A DNA stretch of 64,000 nt from Methylocystis sp. Sn-Cys. Its GTDB lineage: Bacteria > Pseudomonadota > Alphaproteobacteria > Rhizobiales > Beijerinckiaceae. The stretch spans positions 186,001-250,000 of the forward strand of contig NZ_JAERVJ010000001.1 of NCBI RefSeq assembly GCF_016745395.1, given 5' to 3'. The position numbers and the translations under genes are program-made. Below, in pieces: positions 16,148-28,610 of the stretch. Position 1 is the stretch's first letter, and every line of letters begins with the position of its first letter. Below the pieces are notes generated by a model. The model was given only the letters and a program-made list of their open reading frames with translations, did no database searches and was not told the DNA's origin.

Positions 16148-18201
16148 CTTCGCTTTCCCGGGTGGTGGCGGCCTCGGCGGCGCGCGCCTGCCGTATCGAT
16201 GACAGGGCGAAGCCCAGAATGGCGAGCACGAGCACGATGTACATCGCGCAGAGACCCGCATCCACGTAATCGTTGAAGATCACGCGGCGCATCTGTTCGA
16301 GAGTCTTCGCCGGCGCGAGAATCTCGCTCCTGTCGGCGGCGGCGGCGAATTTCCGCGCATGGGCGAGGAAGCCGATCTTCGGATCGTCATGGAAGATTTT
16401 TTCGAGCCCGGCCGTCATGGTGCAGATGTAGAGCCATGTCGTGGGGATGATGGCGACGAAGGCGTAGCGCTCGCGCTTCATGCGGAACAGCACGACCGTG
16501 CAGAGCGTGAGCGCCATCGCCGCCAGCATTTGATTGGCGATGCCGAACAAAGGCCAGAGCGTGTTGATGCCGCCCAAGGGATCGATGACGCCCTGATAGA
16601 GGAAATAGCCCCAGCCGGCGACGGCGATCGCCGTCGCCGCGAGATTGGGGCCCCAGGCTCTTGTGTTGCGGAAGGCCGGAACGAATGTGCCGACGAGATC
16701 CTGAATCATGAAGCGGGCGACGCGCGTGCCGGCGTCGATCGTCGTCAAGATGAACAGGGCTTCGAACAGGATGGCGAAATGATACCAGAAGGACATGGCG
16801 GCGGAGCCGCCGATGACCGAGGACAGGATCGTCGCCATGCCGACCGCGAGCGTCGGCGCGCCGCCGGTGCGCGAGAGCACGCTCTTCTCGCCGACATCAT
16901 GCGCGACGCCCGCGAGCGTTTCCGGCGTCACGGGAAAGCCCCATGAGGAAATGGCGGCCGCCGCGGTTTCTGGCGTCGCGCCGATCACAGCCGGAGCGCT
17001 GTTCATGGCGAAATAGACCCCGGGCTCCAGGCAGCTCGCGGCGATCAGCGCCATGATGGCGACGAAGCTCTCTCAGCATGGCGCCATAGCCGATGAAGCG
17101 GGTCTGCGTCTCGTCGGCGATCATCTTCGGCGTCGTGCCGGAGGAGACGAGCGCGTGGAAGCCCGAGACGGCGCCGCAGGCGATGGTGATGAAGAGGAAG
17201 GGGAACACGCTGCCGGCGAAGACCGGCCCCGTGCCGTCGATGAAGCGCGTCACCGCCGGCATTTTCAACTCCGGCCAGACGACGAAGATGCCGAGCGCCA
17301 GCGACAGGATCGTGCCGATCTTCAGGAAGGTCGAAAGATAGTCGCGCGGCGCGAGCAGCAGCCACACCGGCAAGACAGAGGCGACGAAGCCATAGCCGAT
17401 CAGCATGAAGGCCAGCGTCTCGCCCTTATAGCTGAAGAGCGGCGCGAGCGTCGCGCTCTCGGCGACAGTGCGGCCGAAGGCGATGCTCGCGAGAAGCAGA
17501 ACAAAGCCGATGATCGACATTTCGCCGATGCGGCCGGGCCGGATGTAGCGGCCATAGACGCCCATGAAGACCGCGATGGGGAGCGTGGCGAAAACAGTGA
17601 AGGAGCCCCACGGACTATCCGCCAGCGCCTTGACGACGACGAGCGCCAGCACCGCGAGCAGAATAATCATGATGGAGAGAATGCCCGCCATCGCGATGAC
17701 GCCGGGGATGGGGCCCATCTCCGTCTTGATGAGATCGCCGAGCGAGCGGCCGTCGCGGCGCGTCGAGATGAAAAGGACGAGAAAATCCTGCACCGCGCCG
17801 GCGAGAATGACGCCGGTCAAAAGCCAGAGCGTTCCCGGCAAATAGCCCATTTGCGCGGCGAGCACGGGACCGACCAGCGGACCTGCGCCGGCGATGGCCG
17901 CGAAGTGATGGCCGAACAGCACCCATTTATCCGTCGGCACATAATCGAGCCCGTCGTTGCGACGGTGCGCGGGCGTGCTGCGGCTGGCGTCGAGGCCGAG
18001 CACAGTGTCCGCGATGAAACGCGAATAAAAACGATAGCCGATGGCGTAAACGCCGATCGCCGCCGTGACCAGCCACATGGCGTTGACCGGCTCGCCGCGC
18101 GCGCTCGCAAGCGTATAGAGCGAAAAAAGCGCAAGGGCGAAAACGGCGGCCCAACCGAAGGCGGCGGGGGCGCCGCGCCCCCGGGCAATAGAAACGGACA
18201 T
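16122..18201 (-). pseudogene. CstA/BtsT-family transporter interrupted by one frameshift
   Basis: Multi-pass inner-membrane carrier of the CstA family (pyruvate or peptide uptake in characterised members), about 690 residues when the two frames are joined. The N-terminal frame (from 18201) covers DYVPTDKWVLFGHHFAAIAG, GPVLAAQMGYLPG and ITIACGAVSGFHALVSSGTT. It leaves the true frame at about 17073, after GYGAML, and the second frame resumes with ESFVAIMALIAASCLEPG and runs to 16122. Bases CTG-A-GAG at the junction suggest loss of two bases from CTG-ATG-GAG, next to a short GA repeat. No internal stop or other damage is seen, so this may be a recent mutation or a sequence error. Confidence 0.85.
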
Positions 18202-18357
18202 GTCACATACTCTCAGTCGCGGCCCAAGCGCCCCCCAAGCGAGATCGGTCCCTTCGGCGCGGCCAGAGAAGGCGGCACCTTAAGAGACGGCCGGACGCGC
18301 TTCAACCTGCATAGGGCGAAAACATGCGCCGTGGAAGCCGCCCGCACGGAACGGCTG

Positions 18358-19653
18358 TCAAAAGGCGAGCCGCACCGTGCGCTGAAGGCTATAGCCGAAG
18401 CTTGTCACGCCGAACGCGCCGCACCCTGAGATGTCGATGTTGGAATCTCCGGTGAACGTCACCGTATCGGCGATGAGCTGCATGCACCCGCTCGACGTCG
18501 CCGCGCCGCCGTTGAACGACACGCTGGCTTCGGGAAGATAAACCACGCCTTTGAAGGTCTGCGAGGAGCCGCCGTTCAACTTGAACGGCGTCCCCGTCGC
18601 CATCGAGCGGTCGCCATATATGACGACGCCGGGGACGCCGGCTGTCGCGCCCGGCAGGGGCGCCTCGAGATCGACTTGCGCGCCGCCGTTGATGGTCGCA
18701 TTCGCCCAACCGGTCCCCAAGTGTTGCGTAAAGACGATCGTCACGCCGACGCCGGTCACCTGCGCCTGGCTGTTGATGGAGAGCTGGCCGCCGTCGATGA
18801 CATAAAGACCCGGGTTCAGCGTCACGGGCCCTTTGGAGCCGCTGTTGGTGTTGATCGACAGGCCGTTGCAATAGACGCCGGGGTTGAGTGGGCCGCCGTC
18901 ATTGGTCGAAAATCCATTGTGGTCGCAGCCGGAGAAGCTCGGCAGAGGGAGCGACTCATAGGGGTCCGGCAGGCGCGGCTGCCCGGTCAGTTGGATGGCG
19001 TTGAGCGTCCCGCCGCCCTGCACAGCGATATTGCCGTTCACGCTGACCATCCGCGCCGATAGTTGCGCCGAGCCACTCACCTGGAGCGCATCGCTCGCGC
19101 CGGAATTGCCGTAAATGTCGCAGCTCTGGAGCGTGACATTGGCGTTGCCGGTCCAGTCGAGCGCCTCCACGGCGGATTGGTTGAGCGACAGGACGCAACC
19201 TGCGCCGCCGCCGCTGACGCTCGCCTGGGTCTGCGCCGCCGTCGCCGAAGCGGAGATCGGGATGGCGTCCACCTGTGCAAGCTTCATGATGATCGTGGGG
19301 ACGCGTGCGGCGGCGCTCACCACATAGCCGCCCGTGTGGTCATTGGCGGCAACGGTCACGCCAATCGCGGTCGCCGTCCAACCGAGCTGGGCGTAGACGA
19401 TGTTTTGCGCAATCGCTTGCTGCGCCGTGAGCGAGGTCGTCGCATCGGCCTGTGCAATCGCAATCGAGGCGGAATCGACCGCTCTCTGGAGCCGCGATTT
19501 CATGACCGTGGCGTTGCGATAGTCGAGCGCGGCGCCCACCATCAGAAAGGCGGGGATGAAGGCCAAACCGAAGATAACGCCGGTCGAGCCGGAGTCCTCC
19601 CGAAAGAATGATCCTCGCGCCGAAAACGCTTTCCGCCCTGCTGACAGTTTCAT
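18358..19653 (-). CDS. TadG-like pilus-associated protein with a large exported domain
   Basis: A 431-residue protein. Residues 22-45 form the hydrophobic TadE/TadG segment after a Gly-Ser-Thr-Gly turn (GSTGVIFGLAFIPAFLMVGA), followed by the family's DYRNATVMKSRLQRAVDSASIA helix. This indicates a single N-terminal anchor with the rest in the periplasm or outside. The remaining 330 residues are Gly/Asn/Ser/Thr-rich with six or more spaced Cys and repeated short strands, which looks like a right-handed beta-helix. No tad pilus genes are nearby. I chose the ATG giving MKLSAGRK; an earlier ATG (19722) and a TTG (19782) keep the frame open. The 5' region is AT-rich. Confidence 0.7.
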   Translation of the reverse strand: MKLSAGRKAFSARGSFFREDSGSTGVIFGLAFIPAFLMVGAALDYRNATVMKSRLQRAVDSASIAIAQADATTSLTAQQAIAQNIVYAQLGWTATAIGVTVAANDHTGGYVVSAAARVPTIIMKLAQVDAIPISASATAAQTQASVSGGGAGCVLSLNQSAVEALDWTGNANVTLQSCDIYGNSGASDALQVSGSAQLSARMVSVNGNIAVQGGGTLNAIQLTGQPRLPDPYESLPLPSFSGCDHNGFSTNDGGPLNPGVYCNGLSINTNSGSKGPVTLNPGLYVIDGGQLSINSQAQVTGVGVTIVFTQHLGTGWANATINGGAQVDLEAPLPGATAGVPGVVIYGDRSMATGTPFKLNGGSSQTFKGVVYLPEASVSFNGGAATSSGCMQLIADTVTFTGDSNIDISGCGAFGVTSFGYSLQRTVRLAF

Positions 19654-19866
19654 CTTGCTCGCCCAAAAAAAAGACGCGGCCCCGCCGAGAAAGACCGCGC
19701 CATCATGCCGCGAAGCAAGCATAGTCAATTTTTTGGAAATCAAATTCCCGAATGCTTGCAAGGGTTTGCAAGTTGTATTCAAGACTGCGAAGTTTTGTAT
19801 ACTAAATGAGGATGTTTTTGCGTAAAGTTTGAGTTGTTTTTGAAATACTGTGGAATTCTCGAAAAG
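19654..19866. other. AT-rich control region upstream of the TadG-like gene
   Basis: About 210 bp with many A/T runs, unlike the surrounding DNA. It contains the palindrome CTTGCAAG at 19755 and a near-copy TTTGCAAG exactly ten bases further on, a spacing of one helical turn that suggests a dimeric regulator site. No ORF with support was seen. Confidence 0.45.
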
Positions 19867-19891
19867 GCGGCCGACGCAAAGCGCCGGCCGC
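19867..19891 (-). terminator. Terminator behind metH
   Basis: GCGGCCG and CGGCCGC form a perfect seven-base stem around an 11-base loop, 8 bases past the metH stop. On the minus strand it is followed by CCTTTTC; on the plus strand a run of six T follows, so it may work in both directions. Confidence 0.65.
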
Positions 19892-19898
19892 GCCTTTT

Positions 19899-23617
<3,719 letters not shown>

Positions 23618-23621
<4 letters not shown>

Positions 23622-24517
23622 GCGTCTGCTTTCTCGCGAAGGGGACGAACGCCGAGAAGATGGCATATGGCGAAGACCATATCGGCGCGGTTGTTGGTGT
23701 AGAAATGAAACTCCTCGACGCCGGCGCGAGCGAGGCCCATCACCTGCTCGACAGCGGTCGTCGCGGCGACGAGCGCGCGGGTCTCTTGATCTTCGTCGAG
23801 GCCCTCGAAACGCTCGGCGACCCAGCGCGGCACGCTTGCGCCAGCCTTTGCCGCGAAATTGGCGACCTGCTTGAAATTGCGGATCGGCATGATCCCTGGC
23901 ACGATCGGGATCGTTATGCCGCGCGCGCGCGCCTTGTCGAGAAAGCGGAAATAGACGTCGTTGTCGAAGAAGAATTGCGTGATGGCGCGCGTCGCGCCCG
24001 CATCGATCTTCGCCTGCAGCGCGTCGAGATCCTGTTCGATGGAGCGGCTCTCGGGATGGCCCTCCGGATAGGTCGACACCGAAATCTCGAAATCATGCAG
24101 ACGCCGAATGCCGTTCACGAGATCAGAGGAGCTGGCGTAGCCCTTGGGGTTTGGTTCGAACGCCGTGCCGACGCCTGTCGGCGGATCGCCGCGCAACGCC
24201 ACAATGTGGCGCACGCCAGCCTCCCAATAGGCGCTCAAAATCTCGTCGATCTCTTCTCTCGAGGAAGACACGCAAGTGAGATGCGCCGCCGGCTTCATGA
24301 TGGTCTCGCGGGCGATGCGCGCGACGATCGCATGGGTGCGCTCACGCGTCGAGCCGCCCGCGCCATAGGTGACGGAAACGAAATGCGGCCTCAACGCTTC
24401 GAGACGCTTCACCGACGCCCAAAGCTGCGTCTCCATCTCCGCCGTCTTGGGCGGAAAGAATTCATAAGAGATATTGAACCGCGTGCCGGAGGCGGTCGGA
24501 TGCAGCGCGTTGAACAT
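23618..24517 (-). CDS. metF: 5,10-methylenetetrahydrofolate reductase
   Basis: FAD-dependent reductase that makes 5-methyltetrahydrofolate, the methyl donor used by MetH. The 299 residues form one TIM barrel with the N-terminal YEFFPPKT motif (catalytic Glu), [20 protein letters not shown] and the FAD-contacting ALRGDPP and ITQFFFDN segments. It overlaps the upstream regulator by one base (TGATG) and the downstream metH by four, so the three genes form one translationally coupled operon. No truncation or unusual residues were seen. Confidence 0.96.
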
Positions 24518-25527
24518 CAGGCGGTCTCATAGGAAGAAGCAGGAATCGGATCGGCGATCATGCGCGGATCGCGCGCGAGCCATAGTGAAACAGTCAGCTT
24601 TGCGCCCTCGCCGGCCGCGGGCGAAAGCGCGCGGTGCATCACCGTCTCCAAGCCCGCCTGGGCGAGAAGGTCGGCGATCTCGCTCTCGGAAAAGCCGAGG
24701 CGGCGATGGGCGTGCTTGTCGCGCAGGGCCTCTTCCTGATGGGGCGCGAAGTCGACGACAAGCAGACGCCCGCCGGGCGCCAATACGCGCGCCGCCTCGC
24801 GCAGCGCGCGGGCGGGATCGTCAAGATAATGCAGAACCTGATGCATGATCGCGAGATCGACGGAGTTGCGCTCGATCGGCAAAGCGTAAATGTCGCCCTG
24901 GCGCAACTGAACATTGCGCAACCCCGTCTCCTCCATGCGTCCGCGCGCGACGGCAAGCATGGCGGTCGAAAGATCGACGCCGATAGCGCGTTCCGCGAGC
25001 GGTGCAAAAAGCTCCAGCATACGCCCGGCGCCAGCGCCGAGATCGAGAAGGGAGCGCACCGGCGCGTCGCCCACGGCCGCGCGCATGGCGTCCTCGACGC
25101 GCGCCTCGGGCACATGCAGCGAGCGGATATCGTCCCATTCGGCGGCGTGGGCGGCGAAATAGCGGGCGGCGTTTTCGGCGCGGGCCTGGCGCACGTCTTC
25201 GAGGCGCGACTGATCCTCGGCGAGAACCGTGTCTTTGGGATCGAGCCAGGCGGCGATGTCGCGCGCCATGGCGCCCGCCTGTCCGGAGGGCGACAGTCGG
25301 AAGAATGCCCAGGCGCCTTCACGCCGGCGCTCGACCAGGCCTGCCTCTACCAGAAGCTTCAGATGGCGGGAAACGCGCGGCTGCGACTGGCCAAGAATGG
25401 TGACGACCTCGCTGACGGTAAGCTCGGACTGCGAAAGCAGGGCGAGCAGCCGCAGCCGCGTCTCTTCCGCGGCGGCGTTGAGCGCCGCGAGCGCGGGGTC
25501 CAGCCTTAGGGAATTGGGGGCGGTCAT
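24517..25527 (-). CDS. sahR: ArsR-family regulator fused to a SAM-methyltransferase-like domain (SahR type)
   Basis: A 336-residue protein. Residues 10-95 are an ArsR winged helix (LTVSEVVTILGQSQPRVSRH as recognition region). Residues 150-310 are a class I methyltransferase fold with LLDLGAGAGRMLELF as the nucleotide-binding loop. This architecture is that of SahR, described as a repressor that senses S-adenosylhomocysteine and controls methionine-cycle genes in Proteobacteria. Heading the metF-metH operon fits that role exactly. A palindrome 20 bp before its start is the likely operator, implying autoregulation. I start at the ATG giving MTAPNSLR; the longer frame has no ribosome site and contains the operator. 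Confidence 0.85.
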   Translation of the reverse strand: MTAPNSLRLDPALAALNAAAEETRLRLLALLSQSELTVSEVVTILGQSQPRVSRHLKLLVEAGLVERRREGAWAFFRLSPSGQAGAMARDIAAWLDPKDTVLAEDQSRLEDVRQARAENAARYFAAHAAEWDDIRSLHVPEARVEDAMRAAVGDAPVRSLLDLGAGAGRMLELFAPLAERAIGVDLSTAMLAVARGRMEETGLRNVQLRQGDIYALPIERNSVDLAIMHQVLHYLDDPARALREAARVLAPGGRLLVVDFAPHQEEALRDKHAHRRLGFSESEIADLLAQAGLETVMHRALSPAAGEGAKLTVSLWLARDPRMIADPIPASSYETA

Positions 25528-25546
25528 GCGGCCTCTGCTGCGAGAT

Positions 25547-25562
25547 ATAAAGATATCTATAT
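25547..25562. promoter_or_regulatory. Candidate SahR operator
   Basis: A 16-base imperfect palindrome centred on the perfect AGATATCT, flanked by ATAA and ATAT, just upstream of the regulator start in an otherwise GC-rich region. Its position and AT-rich symmetry suit an ArsR-type dimer. Confidence 0.55.
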
Positions 25563-25631
25563 GCGTTGATCGCACATCGCGCAAGGCGCAAATGCGGCAG
25601 GGGGCCAATGGCCCACTTCGACAGGGCCCCA

Positions 25632-25831
25632 AATTCAGGTTAGCGAGCAGACATGTTCCAGCGTCACGGCCGCGCTTGTCGCGGCCCCTTCACGCCGCGC
25701 CGACGTGAGAAGCTGAGAGCATGAGCCGGAATAACGCCGCTTCTTCTGCCCGCGTGTCGCAATGTCCCGGCGTGGATGCCCGCGACAAGCGCGGGCATGA
25801 CGCGGCTGCGCAGGGTTTGTTAACCTGGATT
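25632..25831. repeat. Family D element, copy 1, with MITE-like terminal inverted repeats
   Basis: A 200-bp element whose ends, AATTCAGGTTA and TAACCTGGATT, are inverted repeats matching at 10 of 11 positions. The inner sequence contains GCCGCGCTTGTCGCGGC and GCCCGCGACAAGCGCGGGC hairpins. About 190 bp of it recurs at 44656-44845. No coding capacity is apparent. Confidence 0.75.
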
Positions 25832-25865
25832 CGGAGCCCTGGCTGCTTCAACTTGTCGCTTGACG

Positions 25866-26258
25866 GAAACGGGAAACGGGAGCAACATTTCCCTTACATC
25901 GCAACCGCTTCGGCAAATAGAGGCGGGATCGCTCGGGCGGGACCTCGATGCGGCAGCGATACAGGAGACGCCGGCGGACTCCCTGTCACCGGCGGAGCGG
26001 TCGAGCAACTTTAGTTGCGGAGGAGCATGACGCCACCGGGTCAGATCATTTGACCGGCGTTTGGTTCCGGTCAAAGCGGGAAGCCAGGCTCAGCGCTGCC
26101 TGACATGTCCCGTTCCGAAAAATTCCTTAGCATTTGAGGACAGCTCGCCGCGAAGGCCAAGCAGCGAGCGTTCCTTCCCGAAACTGGACATCATACCAGC
26201 CGCTTCCGAGAGAAGCATTGGGCCCCGTTCGCACAAGGCGACGGGGCCTTTGCTTTTT
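25866..26258 (+). ncRNA. Possible structured RNA of unknown class
   Basis: A stretch without a supported gene that carries several strong stem-loops and ends in an intrinsic terminator. Stems seen: GGGAAA/TTTCCC (25871-25893); TTTGACCGG/CCGGTCAAA, nine perfect pairs with a nine-base loop (26049-26075); a two-tier hairpin CGGGA-CAGGC/GCCTG-TCCCG (26077-26112). The gene downstream is on the other strand, so the terminator serves no known gene. TTGACG at 25860 could be a -35 element, but the -10 is weak. It does not show tmRNA, RNase P, SRP or cobalamin-riboswitch signatures that I could recognise. Confidence 0.4.
26221..26258 (+). terminator. Strong intrinsic terminator without an assigned gene
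   Basis: GGCCCCGT pairs with ACGGGGCC across a 12-base loop and is followed by TTTGCTTTTT. It ends the putative RNA region and precedes a family B repeat. Confidence 0.75.
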
Positions 26259-26267
26259 AGGGCGCCA

Positions 26268-26351
26268 CGTCATTGCGAGCGAAGCGAAACAATCCAGGGC
26301 GGCTACAGGGGCTCTGGATTGCTTCGTCGGCTTCGCCTCCTCGCAATGACG
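26268..26351. repeat. Interspersed repeat family B, copy 2
   Basis: CGTCATTGCGAGCGAAGCG at one end and CTCGCAATGACG at the other, with AATCCAGGGC inside pairing to GCTCTGGATT. Lies between two convergent terminators. Confidence 0.85.
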
Positions 26352-26371
26352 GCCCCTGATAAACCTCCAAA

Positions 26372-26398
26372 AAGAAACGGCCGCCCGGAGGCGGCCGT
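26372..26398 (-). terminator. Terminator of the CoA-transferase gene
   Basis: Perfect nine-base stem ACGGCCGCC/GGCGGCCGT with a four-base loop; on the minus strand it is followed by TTCTTTTT. It lies 22 bp after the stop codon. Confidence 0.8.
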
Positions 26399-26420
26399 CG
26401 CAATCGCCGAAGCCCTCGCT

Positions 26421-28382
26421 TTACGCCGGCGCCTTTTCCTCTTCGGCCGCGACCACTTCGAGGAAGGTCTCGGCCGCCTCGCGGCGCTCGAAGACGTGGG
26501 GCTGCAGGCCGCGCTTGGCCATGGCTTCCTTCATCTTCATGCGCGCGAAGGCGCTCGTCGCATAGCGCGTCGTCGTCAGATAATAATGCTGGCTCAGATA
26601 TTCGATCATCTCGGCGTAGTCGTCGTAGAGCGCCTCGGCGATCCGCGCGCCATCGTGGTTGACCACCGAATTCACGCGCTTGCCGACCTTCTGGCAGGCC
26701 GCGACGAGCGCCTGGCGCATTTCGTCGACGTCCTTCTTGGTGCGCGCGTTCCAGCCCTCGAGATTGAGGAAGAGAATATTGCGCGCGGCGTCGTAGCTGA
26801 TGCGCTGATCGAGATTGAGGTTGAGCAGATCGTTGATCAGGCCCATGGGCTCGTCGATGAAGATGCGACGGTCCATGAGCTGCGGATCGTTGATGATCGG
26901 CTTGAAGTCCATGAAGGGCAGAATGTGCTTGTCGATGTCGATGCCGGGCGCGACCTCGACCAGCTCCAGACCATTCTCCTTGAGCTGGAACACGCAGCGC
27001 TCGGTGACGTAATAGACCGGCTGCTTGCGCTTCTGCGCGAATTTGCCGGAGAAGGTCGTCTGTTCGACGGAATTCAGGAACTTCTTGTTGCGGCCTTCCT
27101 GAAGGATATTGACCTTGCCGTCGGCGATCTCGACGCGCAGTCCGCCATTGGTGAAGGTGCCGGCGAAGACCACGAGCCGCGCGTTCTGGCTGATGTTGAT
27201 GAAGCCGCCGCAGCCGTTGAGGCGCCCGCCGAACTTCGAGGTGTTGACGTTGCCCTGCAGGTCACATTCGGCCATGCCGAGGCAGGTCATGTCGAGACCG
27301 CCGCCGTCATAGAAATCGAACTGCTGGTTCTGCTGGATAATGCTGTCGGCGTTGGTCGCGGCGCCGAAGCTCGAACCCGAGGCGAGCACGCCGCCGATGG
27401 CGCCGGCTTCCGTCGTCAGCGTGATATAGGGCGTGAGCTTTTCTTCATTGGCGACGGCGGCGATGCCCTCCGGCGCGCCGACGCCGAGGTTGACGACGCC
27501 ATTCGGCGGCAGCTCGAAGGAGGCGCGGCGCGCGATGACCTTGCGTTCGTCGAGCGGCATCTTCGAGAGCTTCTCGACCGGCACGCGCACTTCGCCGGCG
27601 AGCGCCGCATTGTACATGACGCCGTAGTTCATACGGTGCATTTCGGGCTGATCGGCGACCACCACGGCCGAGACCAGAATGCCCGGCACATGCACGTCCT
27701 TGGGCTTGATCGACCCCTGCTCGACGATGCGCTCGACCTGCGCGATGACAAGGCCGCCATTATTGTGCGCAGCCATCGCCTGGGCGAGATTGTCGAGGAC
27801 GAGCGCCTCCTTCTCCATGCTGATATTGCCGGAAGGATCGGCCGAAGTGCCGCGGATGAAGGCGACGTCGATCTTGGTCGAGATGTAGAAGAGCCACTCC
27901 TCGCCCTGGATGTTGTGATATTTGACAATGTCTTCGGTGGTGACGTCGTTCACCTTGCCGCCGCCGAAGCGCGGATCGACATAAGTATAAAGACCGACTT
28001 TCGAGAACAGGCCGGGCTGGCCGGCGGCGCAGGCGCGGTAGAGCTGCGAGATGACGCCCTGGGGCAGGTTGTAGCCCAGAATCTTGTTCTCCTGGGCGGC
28101 CTGGGCGACCTTGGGCATGCGGCCGAAATTGGCGGCGATGACGCGCTTGAGCAGGCCCTCGTGATGGAAGCGGCCGGTGCCGAGGCCCTTGGAGTCGCCG
28201 GCGCCGGCGGTCATGATCAAGGTCAGGTCGCGCGGATGCTGGGACTCGACGAAACGCTTCTCCAGCGCGGCGTGGAGCGCCTCGGGAATGCAGCTCTGAA
28301 CGAAGCCCGTGGTGGTCACGACATCATTGTCGCGGATGAGCGCAATCGCCTCGTCGGCGCTGATGACCTTGTTATTCGCCAT
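26421..28382 (-). CDS. Family I CoA-transferase with a C-terminal extension
   Basis: A 653-residue acyl-CoA:carboxylate CoA-transferase of the propionate/acetate CoA-transferase type, moving CoA between acyl-CoA and a free acid via a glutamyl-CoA thioester. The alpha-type half (VVTTTGFVQSCIPEAL, TAGAGDSKGLGTGR) and beta-type half are fused. The catalytic Glu lies in TTEAGAIGG at about residue 325, close to its position in the Clostridium propionicum enzyme. Related enzymes end near 520-530 residues; here about 120 further residues follow (from LNLEGWNAR, with YYLTTTRYATSAFARMK), a separate domain of unknown role. It has its own terminator and is a single-gene unit. A role in acetate, propionate or polyhydroxybutyrate metabolism is plausible. 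Confidence 0.85.
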   Translation of the reverse strand: MANNKVISADEAIALIRDNDVVTTTGFVQSCIPEALHAALEKRFVESQHPRDLTLIMTAGAGDSKGLGTGRFHHEGLLKRVIAANFGRMPKVAQAAQENKILGYNLPQGVISQLYRACAAGQPGLFSKVGLYTYVDPRFGGGKVNDVTTEDIVKYHNIQGEEWLFYISTKIDVAFIRGTSADPSGNISMEKEALVLDNLAQAMAAHNNGGLVIAQVERIVEQGSIKPKDVHVPGILVSAVVVADQPEMHRMNYGVMYNAALAGEVRVPVEKLSKMPLDERKVIARRASFELPPNGVVNLGVGAPEGIAAVANEEKLTPYITLTTEAGAIGGVLASGSSFGAATNADSIIQQNQQFDFYDGGGLDMTCLGMAECDLQGNVNTSKFGGRLNGCGGFINISQNARLVVFAGTFTNGGLRVEIADGKVNILQEGRNKKFLNSVEQTTFSGKFAQKRKQPVYYVTERCVFQLKENGLELVEVAPGIDIDKHILPFMDFKPIINDPQLMDRRIFIDEPMGLINDLLNLNLDQRISYDAARNILFLNLEGWNARTKKDVDEMRQALVAACQKVGKRVNSVVNHDGARIAEALYDDYAEMIEYLSQHYYLTTTRYATSAFARMKMKEAMAKRGLQPHVFERREAAETFLEVVAAEEEKAPA

Positions 28383-28610
28383 TTCCTGTGGGTTCCCCTC
28401 GACTCCGCTCTTGTAAGCGGCGCCGGCTGCGGCCGCCTCGGCGGACTTTTTGCTGAAATGATGGGCGCAAGCGTAGAGACCGCGCCTTGTAAGCGCAATA
28501 GCGACGATGCCGCATGATTTCTAGGGCTCTTTTCGGATAGGCGGAGAGAACAAATCTATGAATGGCGCGCGGGGATCGACCCACGCGCCCATCACGCGAG
28601 CACGCGCCGG

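Noticed and set aside
25866-26258. Possible tmRNA, RNase P RNA or cobalamin riboswitch
   Set aside because: No tag reading frame or CCA end, no RNase P core sequence, no B12-box consensus that I could find; left as an unclassified RNA candidate.
26061-28517. An 818-codon plus-strand frame starting in the putative RNA region and running opposite the CoA-transferase
   Set aside because: Passes through a terminator and a repeat and is antisense to a conserved gene; no domain seen.
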